Source: Bacteroides caecimuris (GTDB lineage Bacteria > Bacteroidota > Bacteroidia > Bacteroidales > Bacteroidaceae). Taken from it: 64,000 bases of DNA. The position numbers and the translations under genes are program-made. This document shows, one piece after another, positions 1 through 8,220 of this stretch (positions are counted from its first letter, which is position 1; every line of letters starts with the position of its first letter). The notes below the pieces were generated by a model that made no database searches, was not told where the DNA came from, and saw only the letters and a list, made by a program, of their open reading frames with translations. The stretch covers positions 3,286,001 through 3,350,000 of the forward strand of contig NZ_CP015401.2 of NCBI RefSeq assembly GCF_001688725.2, read 5' to 3'.

Positions 1-2447
1 ACCTTGCGTTCAAAAATGAGCAGATCAGTTATCAGTTCACCGGCCGCCATATCCTACTGCAAAAGAAAAAAGAATCAAAAACCGTAGGCCGCAAGTTCAC
101 TATCAGCGGATATGTCACGGATGGAACGTCTTCCGAGACGTTGATTGGAACCAATATCATTGAGAGTCATCAAAATCAAGGAACAACCACCAATCCTTAC
201 GGTTTTTACAGCATCACCCTGCCCGAAGGAGAAACCGAACTGCGTTTCTCCTATCTAGACTATGCCACAGAAGCGCATCGTTTTACGCTCTCACAAGATA
301 CATTGCTGAATATCCGTATGCAGGGAAACACGCAGTTGCAGGAGGTAGTGATCGTTTCCGATAAAACTGAAACGGGCACCATAGCTACCCAGATGGGCTC
401 TATCGAAATTCCGATGACACAGATTAAAAATACGCCGAGCATACTGGGAGAAGCAGATGTCATGAAAGCCATCCAGCTGATGCCTGGCGTACAGGCAGGA
501 GTAGACGGTTCAGCCGGACTGTATATACGCGGCGGCAGTCCGGACCAGAATCTTATTCTACTGGATGGAACTCCTGTATACAACGTAGACCACATGTTCG
601 GATTCTTTTCGGTTTTTACTCCGGAGGCCGTCAAAAAGGTAACACTATTCAAAAGCTCCTTTCCGGCACGTTTCGGCGGACGTCTTTCTTCCGTCATTGA
701 TGTCCGCACCAATGACGGAGACATGCAGAAATACCACGGTACACTTAGTATCGGATTACTAACCAGCAAAATCAATCTGGAAGGCCCGATTGTAAAAGGA
801 AAAACCTCTTTCAACATTTCCGCCAGACGTTCGTATGTCGATCTCATCGCCAAGCCATTTATGCCTAATGATGAAGAATATGGTTATTACTTTTATGACA
901 TCAATGCCAAAATCAATCATAAATTCTCCGACCGGAGCCGTATCTATCTAAGCGTTTACAATGGAAAAGATCATTTTGCCGCCAATTATGATGGAGATAC
1001 CGACTCCAAGAATGGAAGCACAATGAATTGGGGAAATACCATTGTTTCCACCAGATGGAACTATATATTCAACAACCGTCTGTTCAGCAACACAACCGTC
1101 TCTTACAACAACTATTTATTCGACGTCAACTCATACAACAACAATAAATATGCTAACAGCATGGGAACTTCGATAATCAACCGATATTCAGCCGATTATC
1201 GTTCGGGAATCAATGACTGGAGCTATCAGATCGATTTCGATTATAACCCGTCTCCCGCACACCACATTAAATTTGGTACAGGATATATCTATCATCGGTT
1301 CCGTCCGGAGGTCATGACATCCAAAATCTCCGAAAAAACAGGAGACAAAGTAGATCGCGACACCACTTACCACAGCATCGCCAACAGCCGGATTTACGGA
1401 CATGAGCTATCGGCTTACCTGGAAGACAACATCAAGGTGAATGACCGTCTGCGTCTGAATCTCGGATTACACTTCTCCTTGTTTCAGGTACAGAAGCAGA
1501 GTTATTCTTCTTTGCAGCCACGAGTTTCCGCCCGTTATCAACTAGGAAAAGACGTAACTCTGAAAGCCTCTTATACACAAATGAGCCAATACGTACATCT
1601 GTTATCATCCATGCCAATCGCAATGCCTACGGACTTATGGGTTCCCGTGACTAAAAAAATCAAACCGATGCGCTCCCACCAATATTCATTGGGCGGATAC
1701 TATACGGGAATCAAAGGATGGGAATTCTCGGTAGAAGGATATTATAAGGATATGTATAATGTGCTGGAATATAAGGAAGGCGTCAGTTTCTTCGGTTCTT
1801 CCTCTGGTTGGGAAAACAAAGTGGAAATGGGCAAAGGGCGTTCGGCCGGCATTGAGTTTATGGCACAGAAAACATTTGGAAAAACGACAGGATGGTTGTC
1901 TTACACCCTATCCAAAAGCGATCGTCAGTTTGCTAAAGGCGGCATCAACAATGGTGAACGATTCCCATACAAATACGACCGTCGCCATAATATCAACTTG
2001 ACAATCAACCATAAATTCAGCGAACGTATCGACATCGGTGCTTCCTGGGTGTTCTATACAGGAGGAACAAGCACGATTCCCGAAGAAAAGACCGCTGTCA
2101 TCCGTCCCAATGATGGTACGAATAATGGGTCTTGGGGAGGGTATGGACATGAAGGTGTTTTCGACTCTGCCATGACTTCACCTACCATTGGAGAAGCTTC
2201 TTATGTGGAACATCGTAATAATTACCGATTACCCTCCAGTCATCGGCTAAATGTAGGGATCAACTTCAATAAAAGGACTAAACATGGTATGCGTACCTGG
2301 AATATCAGTCTGTATAATGCATATAATGCTATGAATCCTACCTTTATATATCGCAGCACTAGCAAAAACGCTCCCTACAAACCGGTTATCAAAAAGTATA
2401 CTATACTTCCATTAATTCCATCATTCACTTACACTTATAAATTCTAA
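1..2447 (+). CDS. TonB-dependent outer-membrane receptor, 5' end outside window
   Basis: The reading frame is open from the first bases of the window, so the true start lies upstream; the methionine-like TTG at 141 is not the start. It encodes the C-terminal ~815 residues of a TonB-dependent receptor. First comes a carboxypeptidase-regulatory-like beta-sandwich (from about base 105, ISGYVTDG to LDYATE). A plug domain follows (about 400-720) with the LYIRGGSPDQNLILLDG signature. The rest is a 22-strand-type barrel ending in an aromatic YTYKF terminus. Such receptors import bulky ligands across the outer membrane using TonB energy. The next gene, 7 bases downstream, is a DUF4249 lipoprotein, a frequent partner of this receptor class. 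The ligand cannot be told from sequence. Confidence 0.9.
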   Translation, partial: LAFKNEQISYQFTGRHILLQKKKESKTVGRKFTISGYVTDGTSSETLIGTNIIESHQNQGTTTNPYGFYSITLPEGETELRFSYLDYATEAHRFTLSQDTLLNIRMQGNTQLQEVVIVSDKTETGTIATQMGSIEIPMTQIKNTPSILGEADVMKAIQLMPGVQAGVDGSAGLYIRGGSPDQNLILLDGTPVYNVDHMFGFFSVFTPEAVKKVTLFKSSFPARFGGRLSSVIDVRTNDGDMQKYHGTLSIGLLTSKINLEGPIVKGKTSFNISARRSYVDLIAKPFMPNDEEYGYYFYDINAKINHKFSDRSRIYLSVYNGKDHFAANYDGDTDSKNGSTMNWGNTIVSTRWNYIFNNRLFSNTTVSYNNYLFDVNSYNNNKYANSMGTSIINRYSADYRSGINDWSYQIDFDYNPSPAHHIKFGTGYIYHRFRPEVMTSKISEKTGDKVDRDTTYHSIANSRIYGHELSAYLEDNIKVNDRLRLNLGLHFSLFQVQKQSYSSLQPRVSARYQLGKDVTLKASYTQMSQYVHLLSSMPIAMPTDLWVPVTKKIKPMRSHQYSLGGYYTGIKGWEFSVEGYYKDMYNVLEYKEGVSFFGSSSGWENKVEMGKGRSAGIEFMAQKTFGKTTGWLSYTLSKSDRQFAKGGINNGERFPYKYDRRHNINLTINHKFSERIDIGASWVFYTGGTSTIPEEKTAVIRPNDGTNNGSWGGYGHEGVFDSAMTSPTIGEASYVEHRNNYRLPSSHRLNVGINFNKRTKHGMRTWNISLYNAYNAMNPTFIYRSTSKNAPYKPVIKKYTILPLIPSFTYTYKF

Positions 2448-2454
2448 CCCCATT

Positions 2455-3453
2455 ATGAGAACTCGTATATGTTATCTATTTATCCTGTTAATAGCATTGC
2501 TGACAACAGTATCCTGCGAAAACGAACTCCCGTTTAGTGTAAAGGACAATCCTCCCAAACTAGTGATGAACGCACTAATCAACGCAGATAGTCTGACCAA
2601 TGTTCTTTACCTCAATTTCACGGGAAGAGGATACGCCACTCATGTAGAAAATGCCATGGTGGAAGTACGTGTTAACGGACAGTTATCAGAAAGTTTACGT
2701 CCGCTCCCACCCCAAACGGAAGGAGATATGCAATGCCGTTTCCATATTTCCAGCAAATTTACTCCCGGAGATGTAGTTCGTATCGACGCCCTCACAGACG
2801 ACGGACAATATCACGCATGGGCTGAAGTGACTGTGCCACAGCGTCCACATGAAATAGCCGATATCGATACGGTCACCATTCCAATGACAAAGTATTATTA
2901 TACGCAGAATTTTCTCCGATACAAAATCAATATCAAAGACCGATCCAACGAAGATAATTACTACCGGCTTATCATGGATAAGCAAATGACAGTGAAAGAC
3001 TATAATGAAGAAACAGGAGAATTTGTCAGCCGGACAATACATCGCTATCATTTTATATCCCGCGAGGATATTGTGCTGACAGACGGGCAGCCCACCAACA
3101 GCGATGACGAAGATAACGGCATGTTCGACACCGTAAAGAATATATATGGTGTATTCGACGACTCACGATTCAAAAATACATCTTACACAATGACGGTTTA
3201 TAACCAGACAGATATTGACGGATTTCCTGAATACGGCACCAATGTAAAGATGGATATTATTGTACGTCTTTTAAGCATCACGGAAACAGAATATTATTAT
3301 CTGAAAGCACTTAACCTGGTAGATTCCGACGCTTACGATGAAACAATAAATGAACCAATCAAGTACCCCAGCAATGTGCACGGAGGGGTCGGGATTGTCG
3401 GGATCAGTACGGAGACAAGTAAGATCATTCATATAGAAAAGCCACAACGATGA
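2455..3453 (+). CDS. DUF4249 family lipoprotein
   Basis: This 332-residue protein starts with a lipoprotein signal peptide (hydrophobic stretch, then VSC at about residues 20-22). The mature part is beta-rich and resembles DUF4249 proteins, which in Bacteroidota are nearly always encoded next to a TonB-dependent receptor. It starts 7 bases after the receptor stop, so the two are surely co-transcribed. The likely role is a surface or periplasmic accessory to the receptor, by analogy with SusD, but no activity is known to me for this family. The end of the gene is followed by about 130 bases without a gene before the lysO promoter. Confidence 0.8.
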   Translation: MRTRICYLFILLIALLTTVSCENELPFSVKDNPPKLVMNALINADSLTNVLYLNFTGRGYATHVENAMVEVRVNGQLSESLRPLPPQTEGDMQCRFHISSKFTPGDVVRIDALTDDGQYHAWAEVTVPQRPHEIADIDTVTIPMTKYYYTQNFLRYKINIKDRSNEDNYYRLIMDKQMTVKDYNEETGEFVSRTIHRYHFISREDIVLTDGQPTNSDDEDNGMFDTVKNIYGVFDDSRFKNTSYTMTVYNQTDIDGFPEYGTNVKMDIIVRLLSITETEYYYLKALNLVDSDAYDETINEPIKYPSNVHGGVGIVGISTETSKIIHIEKPQR

Positions 3454-3582
3454 AATGAAAACAAATCATATATTATGGATAGGATAGCAGACTGCGATAA
3501 ACCGTAGTTTTGAAGATTCATCATCTGTCAATGGGCACGAAAGAAATCGTGGAAGAGATTAGCCAAGATTTACATTTAATAC

Positions 3583-3590
3583 TATCTTTG
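3583..3590 (+). promoter_or_regulatory. Bacteroides -7 box for lysO pair
   Basis: TATCTTTG matches the Bacteroides primary-sigma -7 consensus TAnnTTTG. It ends 23 bases before the first lysO start codon. No clear -33 TTTG is visible. Confidence 0.6.
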
Positions 3591-3613
3591 CAGCCAAAAA
3601 GCAGGCACTAACT

Positions 3614-3901
3614 ATGTTTATCATTATTGGAATTATGCTGACAGGCATGCTTCTTGGCTACTTGTTACGCAGTAAAAGACTATCATGGATACACAAGATA
3701 ATCACTCTCTTTATATGGATTCTCCTCTTTCTTCTCGGAATAGATGTAGGAGGTAATGACTCTATTATCAAAGGATTACACACTCTCGGACTGGAAGCGG
3801 TTATCATCACGATAGCTGCTGTCATAGGAAGTATTCTATGTGCATGGGGCTTGTGGTACCTATTATATATAAAGAATAGAGGAAAGGAGACAAAAGCATG
3901 A
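3614..3901 (+). CDS. LysO family transporter, N-terminal part
   Basis: This 95-residue membrane protein has about three hydrophobic helices and matches the N-terminal third of LysO (YbjE, DUF340), the lysine exporter of E. coli. In E. coli LysO is a single chain of about 300 residues. Here it is split into two genes whose ends overlap by 4 bases (ATGA). The two products together have the expected length of one LysO. They are probably translationally coupled and assemble into one inner-membrane exporter of lysine or a toxic analogue. The split is not a frameshift artefact by appearance, because the second gene has its own start and its own hydrophobic N-terminus. Confidence 0.75.
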   Translation: MFIIIGIMLTGMLLGYLLRSKRLSWIHKIITLFIWILLFLLGIDVGGNDSIIKGLHTLGLEAVIITIAAVIGSILCAWGLWYLLYIKNRGKETKA

Positions 3902-4506
3902 AAGGTAGTTTGATTATTGTCTCTTTCTTCATCATCGGCACTCTCTGTGGAGTTTACCATCTCATTCCATACGACTTCACCGACAGCAAACTTAGTTATT
4001 ATGCCCTCTGCGGACTCATGTTCTGCGTAGGTATCAGCATCGGTAACGATCCGAACACCCTGAAAAGTTTTCGGTCCCTGAATCCCCGGCTTGTATTCCT
4101 ACCTATCATGACGATACTCGGCACATTAGCAGGCTGCGCCATAGCGGGAGCTTTTATGAGCCAACGAAGTCCATTAGACTGTATGGCAGTCGGGGCAGGA
4201 TTTGGTTATTACTCGCTCTCCAGCATATTTATCACCGAATATAAAGGTCCCGAATTGGGAACTATCGCATTACTTTCCAATATCATGCGTGAAATCATCG
4301 CTTTGCTGTGTGCACCCTTATTAGTAAAATATTTCGGAAAGCTAGCCCCTATCTCTGTTGGTGGAGCTACGACGATGGATACCACTCTTCCTATCATTAC
4401 CCGATATTCGGGAAAGGAATTTGTAATCATCTCCATCTTCCATGGCTTTGTTGTCGATTTCAGTGTTCCGTTCCTTGTCACATTCCTTTGCTCAATATCA
4501 TTTTAA
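3898..4506 (+). CDS. LysO family transporter, C-terminal part
   Basis: This 202-residue multi-pass membrane protein matches the C-terminal core of LysO. It has several helices and conserved acidic and glycine-rich segments (CVGISIGND, GAGFGYYSLSS, TTMDTTLPIITRYSG). It begins inside the stop of the preceding gene (ATGA overlap), so translation is coupled. It should form the lysine-exporting unit with the upstream small protein. A strong perfect hairpin follows the stop codon by about 30 bases. Confidence 0.8.
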   Translation: MKGSLIIVSFFIIGTLCGVYHLIPYDFTDSKLSYYALCGLMFCVGISIGNDPNTLKSFRSLNPRLVFLPIMTILGTLAGCAIAGAFMSQRSPLDCMAVGAGFGYYSLSSIFITEYKGPELGTIALLSNIMREIIALLCAPLLVKYFGKLAPISVGGATTMDTTLPIITRYSGKEFVIISIFHGFVVDFSVPFLVTFLCSISF

Positions 4507-4536
4507 TAGTAACAAATCCTAAAAAGTAAAATGATT

Positions 4537-4588
4537 AATGGTATAAAAAAGGTGGAAGCCGGTTGGCTTCCACCTTTTTTATACCATT
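4537..4588. terminator. Bidirectional terminator, perfect 24-bp stem
   Basis: Bases 4537-4560 and 4565-4588 are perfectly complementary around a GGTT loop. The stem carries an A6 run on one side and a T6 run on the other, so it can terminate transcription from both sides. It lies between the convergent lysO pair and the Smr gene and overlaps the Smr stop codon. Confidence 0.9.
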
Positions 4589-5627
4589 ATTTAATAGTCA
4601 CCATCGTAGCCCCAAACCCATATTCCTGGAAAGAAGCATCCTGATAACGGCAATTACTATATTTCCGTTTCAATTCATCAATGACAGCCTTTCGAAGTAC
4701 ACCATCTCCCTTGCCATGAATAAAGACAATCTTTTGTTCACGCTTATTCTTATAGGCTTCCATCACTTCGCGAAACTTATCCAATTGATAATTCAGTATT
4801 TCAGCATTGCCCATCCCTCGAGTATCATCCAGCAAAGAATCAATATGAAGATCTATCTCAATAATTCCGTTCTTTCCGCCATGAGTAGTATGGTTTGGTT
4901 TCACAATAGGTTGTGACTTCGGTTTATCTACAGACTTCTTCTGTAACAAAGCTTTTTGAATTTCCTCCGCCGAAACATATACTTGTTTGGCAGGCATATC
5001 ATCTTTCACAATGTCATAAATCAAAGCCGGTTCTTCAAAGAAATCAGAATCGCTAAATGTATGGAGTTTATAGAACTTCACGGTATCGATCCGTAACTCC
5101 ACACTAACAGCCGGTTTGATAGCCGCAGGCTTACCGTCCTTGAAAGCGATCAACTGAACAGCCACCCGCTCCATATCATTCAATACATCTTTGGTGAACT
5201 CTTCCAACAGCAATTTTGTATTAGGCTCCACCAAACCATGCGAACGGTTCTTCCATGCTTTCCCTTCGGCACTCAAATAAGTGTAATACAAATAATAATT
5301 GCTATCATTTACCAGATAAGTTTCAAAAGGAGTAGTCATCATCGCTTTTGCATCTTCGGGTACATAAGCCAAAAATACATTCAAAGTATCTCCTCCACGC
5401 ACCTCCGGTTTTACCGGTTTAACAGGTTCTTCCGGTTTCGGAGCAGACGAACTGGGTTTACGCCTCATATTATAGTCATCTGTTTCAATCACTACACACT
5501 CGCGTATCGGCATCGGAATATCAAACCCATCTGCATCTTCTACCAACACAAAATCCTTTCCCTGGAATCCAGTTACGATTCCACCGCCTACCTCACTAAG
5601 AAAGCGTACTTTATCTCCTATTTTCAT
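4587..5627 (-). CDS. DUF2027 and Smr domain protein
   Basis: This 346-residue protein has an N-terminal DUF2027 region ([14 protein letters not shown] onward, SH3-like) and a proline- and lysine-rich linker near residues 55-75. A central beta-rich region follows. The C-terminal Smr domain (about residues 255-346) shows the two Smr hallmarks, IDLHID and HGKGDG. Smr domains, as in MutS2, are nucleases or bind branched nucleic acids, and some act in ribosome rescue. This protein lacks the MutS ATPase. The combination is typical of Bacteroidales, and the exact role is not known to me. A -7 box lies 45 bases upstream of the start. Confidence 0.8.
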   Translation of the reverse strand: MKIGDKVRFLSEVGGGIVTGFQGKDFVLVEDADGFDIPMPIRECVVIETDDYNMRRKPSSSAPKPEEPVKPVKPEVRGGDTLNVFLAYVPEDAKAMMTTPFETYLVNDSNYYLYYTYLSAEGKAWKNRSHGLVEPNTKLLLEEFTKDVLNDMERVAVQLIAFKDGKPAAIKPAVSVELRIDTVKFYKLHTFSDSDFFEEPALIYDIVKDDMPAKQVYVSAEEIQKALLQKKSVDKPKSQPIVKPNHTTHGGKNGIIEIDLHIDSLLDDTRGMGNAEILNYQLDKFREVMEAYKNKREQKIVFIHGKGDGVLRKAVIDELKRKYSNCRYQDASFQEYGFGATMVTIK

Positions 5628-5671
5628 TATTGTATATCCAATTAAAATTCAAACTCAAAAAAAACGAGTAA

Positions 5672-5679
5672 CAAAGATA
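5672..5679 (-). promoter_or_regulatory. -7 box for the Smr gene
   Basis: On the minus strand this reads TATCTTTG, matching TAnnTTTG, 45 bases upstream of the Smr gene start. Confidence 0.55.
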
Positions 5680-5751
5680 GAGATTTCTATGAAATTAAAT
5701 GGAGATTCGGTTCTAAAAACAAACCGTCTGCCTTTATTCCTCTTTTTATTA

Positions 5752-5759
5752 TAACTTTG
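5752..5759 (+). promoter_or_regulatory. -7 box for the HAD gene
   Basis: TAACTTTG matches the Bacteroides -7 consensus and lies 53 bases before the HAD hydrolase start codon. It is divergent from the Smr promoter. Confidence 0.55.
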
Positions 5760-5812
5760 CAATATAAATACGAAACAGATGATCTAAAATTCACCATTAA
5801 CGACGAAAACCG

Positions 5813-6505
5813 ATGAAAGAACTTATTAAAGTCATTGCTTTCGATGCAGACGATACCTTGTGGAGCAATGAACCTTTTTTCCAGGAAATAGAGAAACAAT
5901 ATACAGACCTATTAAAGCCTTATGGCACTTCTGAAGATATTTCAGCCATTTTATTTCAAACAGAAATGAATAATCTGAGATATCTCGGCTATGGCGCCAA
6001 AGCCTTCACCATTTCTATGGTAGAGACAGCTTTGCATGTGAGTGGACAAAAGATTTCAGGTACAGACATTCAACATATTATTGAATTAGGCAAGTCATTA
6101 CTGAAAATGCCTATTGAACTATTGCCGGGAGTAAAAGAAACGCTTAAAGTATTGAAAGAGAAAGGTAAATACAAATTAGTAGTTGCCACTAAAGGAGATT
6201 TACTCGATCAGGAGAATAAGCTGGGACGTTCCGGATTAGCCTCTTATTTCGATCACATTGAAGTGATGTCCGATAAAACAGAGAAAGAATATCAACGAAT
6301 GTTGAATATCTTACAGATTGCTCCTTCTGAATTTGTCATGATTGGCAATTCTCTGAAATCGGACATTCAACCTGTTCTATCGCTGGGAGGATATGGCATA
6401 CATATTCCTTTTGAAGTGATATGGAAACATGAAGTAGTAGACACATTCACACATGACCATCTGAAACAGGTGAAAAGATTTGATGAGTTGCTGCTTTTGT
6501 TTTAA
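5813..6505 (+). CDS. HAD family hydrolase
   Basis: A 230-residue haloacid-dehalogenase-superfamily phosphatase. Motif I is FDADDTLW (nucleophile D11, acid/base D13). Motif II is the VVATKGD segment, motif III is the lysine in MSDKTEKEY, and motif IV is MIGNSLKSDI. A helical cap lies between motifs I and II (about residues 20-100), as in subfamily IA phosphatases such as phosphoglycolate phosphatase and 5'-nucleotidases. The physiological substrate cannot be told. It is a single-gene unit that converges on the luxR-type gene, with a 14-bp hairpin between them. Confidence 0.8.
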   Translation: MKELIKVIAFDADDTLWSNEPFFQEIEKQYTDLLKPYGTSEDISAILFQTEMNNLRYLGYGAKAFTISMVETALHVSGQKISGTDIQHIIELGKSLLKMPIELLPGVKETLKVLKEKGKYKLVVATKGDLLDQENKLGRSGLASYFDHIEVMSDKTEKEYQRMLNILQIAPSEFVMIGNSLKSDIQPVLSLGGYGIHIPFEVIWKHEVVDTFTHDHLKQVKRFDELLLLF

Positions 6506-6515
6506 ATAAGTTCTG

Positions 6516-6552
6516 TTCTTTCTTCAGATAAGCTTCAAATCTGAAGAAAGAA
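6516..6552. terminator. Hairpin between convergent genes
   Basis: Bases 6516-6529 and 6539-6552 form a perfect 14-bp stem with a 9-base loop. It lies between the convergent HAD and LuxR-type genes. There is no long T tract, but the pyrimidine- and purine-rich arms give partial U-runs in either direction. Confidence 0.65.
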
Positions 6553-6579
6553 ATCAGTAAACAATGCCATCTTATTGGA

Positions 6580-7359
6580 TTACAAATCCAACAGTTTCAT
6601 CAATTCAGCAGCCCGACACGCTTCTATCGAATTACCGACAGAGAGTTTCTCCAAAATATTCTGCCGGTGTCGATTGACTGTATTCACACTAATATAAAGG
6701 GCAGCTGCTATTTCTTTACTAGATAGTCCTTTACGTATACAGCGAAGTATTTCCTTTTCGCGTTCGGATAGGATATTGCGATGTTCTTCCGAAAGAAAGA
6801 GCGTTTCGACCTCTCCACGTTCCATATGGGTAATAGTGGGATATATCCCCTGCTCCGTTCGTTGATCTGCAGACAAGGTATAAAGACAAAAAATCAACCA
6901 TACACTTCCGGAAGGAGTATTTTCCATAATCTGCACTAAATTATCAATATACTGATAGACTCCTTTCTCATTCATCATACGTATTCTGCATCTTCCCCGG
7001 TACTTCAACCGTTCTTCAGAAGACATCGAAAAGGTCTTCTGAAAAAACTGATACTCCAATAACCGCTTTTCTACCAAGTCTTCAGGATGAATACGCCGAT
7101 AAATACAATCTTCATCCATAGAATCAATCACACTCAAAGCAGCTTCTTCGGGAGTTAAGCCTAGAAAATGCGCCCAAGGATGAACGGCAATGTAACTTTT
7201 CCTATTCGAAAGATCTGAAATAACAGCACATCCACCATTAATCTCCGTCAATGAATGAATAAAGCGTTGATGTTGCTCTACAACTCCATTGTCCAATATT
7301 TCATCGGCTATCGGTTGTGTCGCATAAACTTCATCTATTTCCTTTTGTAATACGTCCAT
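6580..7359 (-). CDS. LuxR-type transcriptional regulator with PAS-like sensor
   Basis: This 259-residue regulator has an N-terminal PAS-fold-like sensor (about residues 35-165). The C-terminal LuxR/FixJ helix-turn-helix (about 195-255) carries LSEREKEILRCIRKGLSSKEIA and the recognition helix SVNTVNRHRQNILEKL. There is no receiver domain, so it is not a standard response regulator. The PAS region probably binds a small molecule. It is divergent from a DUF1349 gene with overlapping promoters, making that gene the first candidate target. It is a conserved type in gut Bacteroides. Confidence 0.8.
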   Translation of the reverse strand: MDVLQKEIDEVYATQPIADEILDNGVVEQHQRFIHSLTEINGGCAVISDLSNRKSYIAVHPWAHFLGLTPEEAALSVIDSMDEDCIYRRIHPEDLVEKRLLEYQFFQKTFSMSSEERLKYRGRCRIRMMNEKGVYQYIDNLVQIMENTPSGSVWLIFCLYTLSADQRTEQGIYPTITHMERGEVETLFLSEEHRNILSEREKEILRCIRKGLSSKEIAAALYISVNTVNRHRQNILEKLSVGNSIEACRAAELMKLLDL

Positions 7360-7407
7360 CTTATAAAATGGTTATTATTCAGTATTGTTGCACACGGAGG
7401 TATGACC

Positions 7408-7415
7408 TATCTTTG
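7408..7415 (+). promoter_or_regulatory. -7 box for the DUF1349 gene
   Basis: TATCTTTG, 25 bases before the DUF1349 start at 7441. It forms an inverted repeat with the opposing -7 box at 7421-7428. Confidence 0.6.
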
Positions 7416-7420
7416 CACCA

Positions 7421-7428
7421 CAAAGATA
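7421..7428 (-). promoter_or_regulatory. -7 box for the luxR-type gene
   Basis: On the minus strand this reads TATCTTTG. Only five bases separate it from the opposing -7 box, so polymerase cannot occupy both promoters at once. Confidence 0.6.
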
Positions 7429-7440
7429 ATCAAATAAGAA

Positions 7441-8112
7441 ATGATCATGAAACATTTAAAAATCAAAATCATGTCAATAGCCTTTATGGCAGTAGCAACT
7501 TCTTCTATGGCACAAAGTTTGAATAAAATGAATTGGCTGAACGAGCCTCAACAATGGGAAATAAAAGATGGCAAAACCTTAGTGATGGATGTTCCTGCAA
7601 AAACAGACTTTTGGAGAATTTCCCATTATGGGTTCACAGTGGATGACGGACCTTTCTATTATGCGACTTATGGTGGAGAATTTGAGGCCAAAGTAAAGAT
7701 AACCGGCAACTATGTCACCACCTTTGACCAAATGGGATTAATGCTGCGCATCGACCATGAGAACTGGATAAAAGCAGGTGTGGAATACGTCGACGGCAAA
7801 CAGAATGTAAGTGCTGTAGTTACACACCGAACCAGTGACTGGAGTGTAGTACAATTACCGGATGCTCCCCGTTCGATATGGATAAAAGCAGTCCGTCGCC
7901 TGGATGCAGTAGAAATATTTTTCTCACGTGACGACAAAGAATATATTATGATGCGCACGTGTTGGTTGCAAGATAATTGTCCTGTCATGGTAGGATTAAT
8001 GGGAGCTTGTCCGGACGGCAAAGGTTTCACTGCTATATTCGAAGATTTTAAAGTGACTCCACTGGCCGATCAAAGAAGACTGGAATGGGCCAAGAAGCAA
8101 ATGAAGAAATAA
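7441..8112 (+). CDS. DUF1349 family secreted protein
   Basis: A 223-residue protein with an N-terminal signal peptide ending near SSMAQ (about residue 26). It is followed by a concanavalin-like beta-sandwich of the DUF1349 type, with motifs such as FDQMGLMLRIDHENWIKAG and GLMGACPDGKGF. The family is thought to bind or process carbohydrates, but no activity is shown for most members. The start could also be the second ATG at 7447. It is divergent from the LuxR-type regulator and probably controlled by it. An imperfect hairpin follows the stop. Confidence 0.8.
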   Translation: MIMKHLKIKIMSIAFMAVATSSMAQSLNKMNWLNEPQQWEIKDGKTLVMDVPAKTDFWRISHYGFTVDDGPFYYATYGGEFEAKVKITGNYVTTFDQMGLMLRIDHENWIKAGVEYVDGKQNVSAVVTHRTSDWSVVQLPDAPRSIWIKAVRRLDAVEIFFSRDDKEYIMMRTCWLQDNCPVMVGLMGACPDGKGFTAIFEDFKVTPLADQRRLEWAKKQMKK

Positions 8113-8126
8113 AAACATATTATACA

Positions 8127-8167
8127 TCATGTGCTCTATTTCCTTTATAAGCAAATAAAGCACATGA
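8127..8167. terminator. Hairpin between convergent genes
   Basis: TCATGTGCT at 8127-8135 pairs with AGCACATGA at 8159-8167. Pairing continues after a mismatch (TATTT with AAATA). It lies between the DUF1349 gene and the convergent glycosylase gene, so it probably serves as terminator. Confidence 0.6.
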
Positions 8168-8220
8168 TAAATTCCCTACATATTCGAATTTATACAACAA
8201 CAGAGAATACACTTTCCATA

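Noticed and set aside
260-853. 197-codon open frame on the minus strand
   Set aside because: It lies fully antisense to the TonB receptor gene, which has clear domain structure; the translation has no family features.
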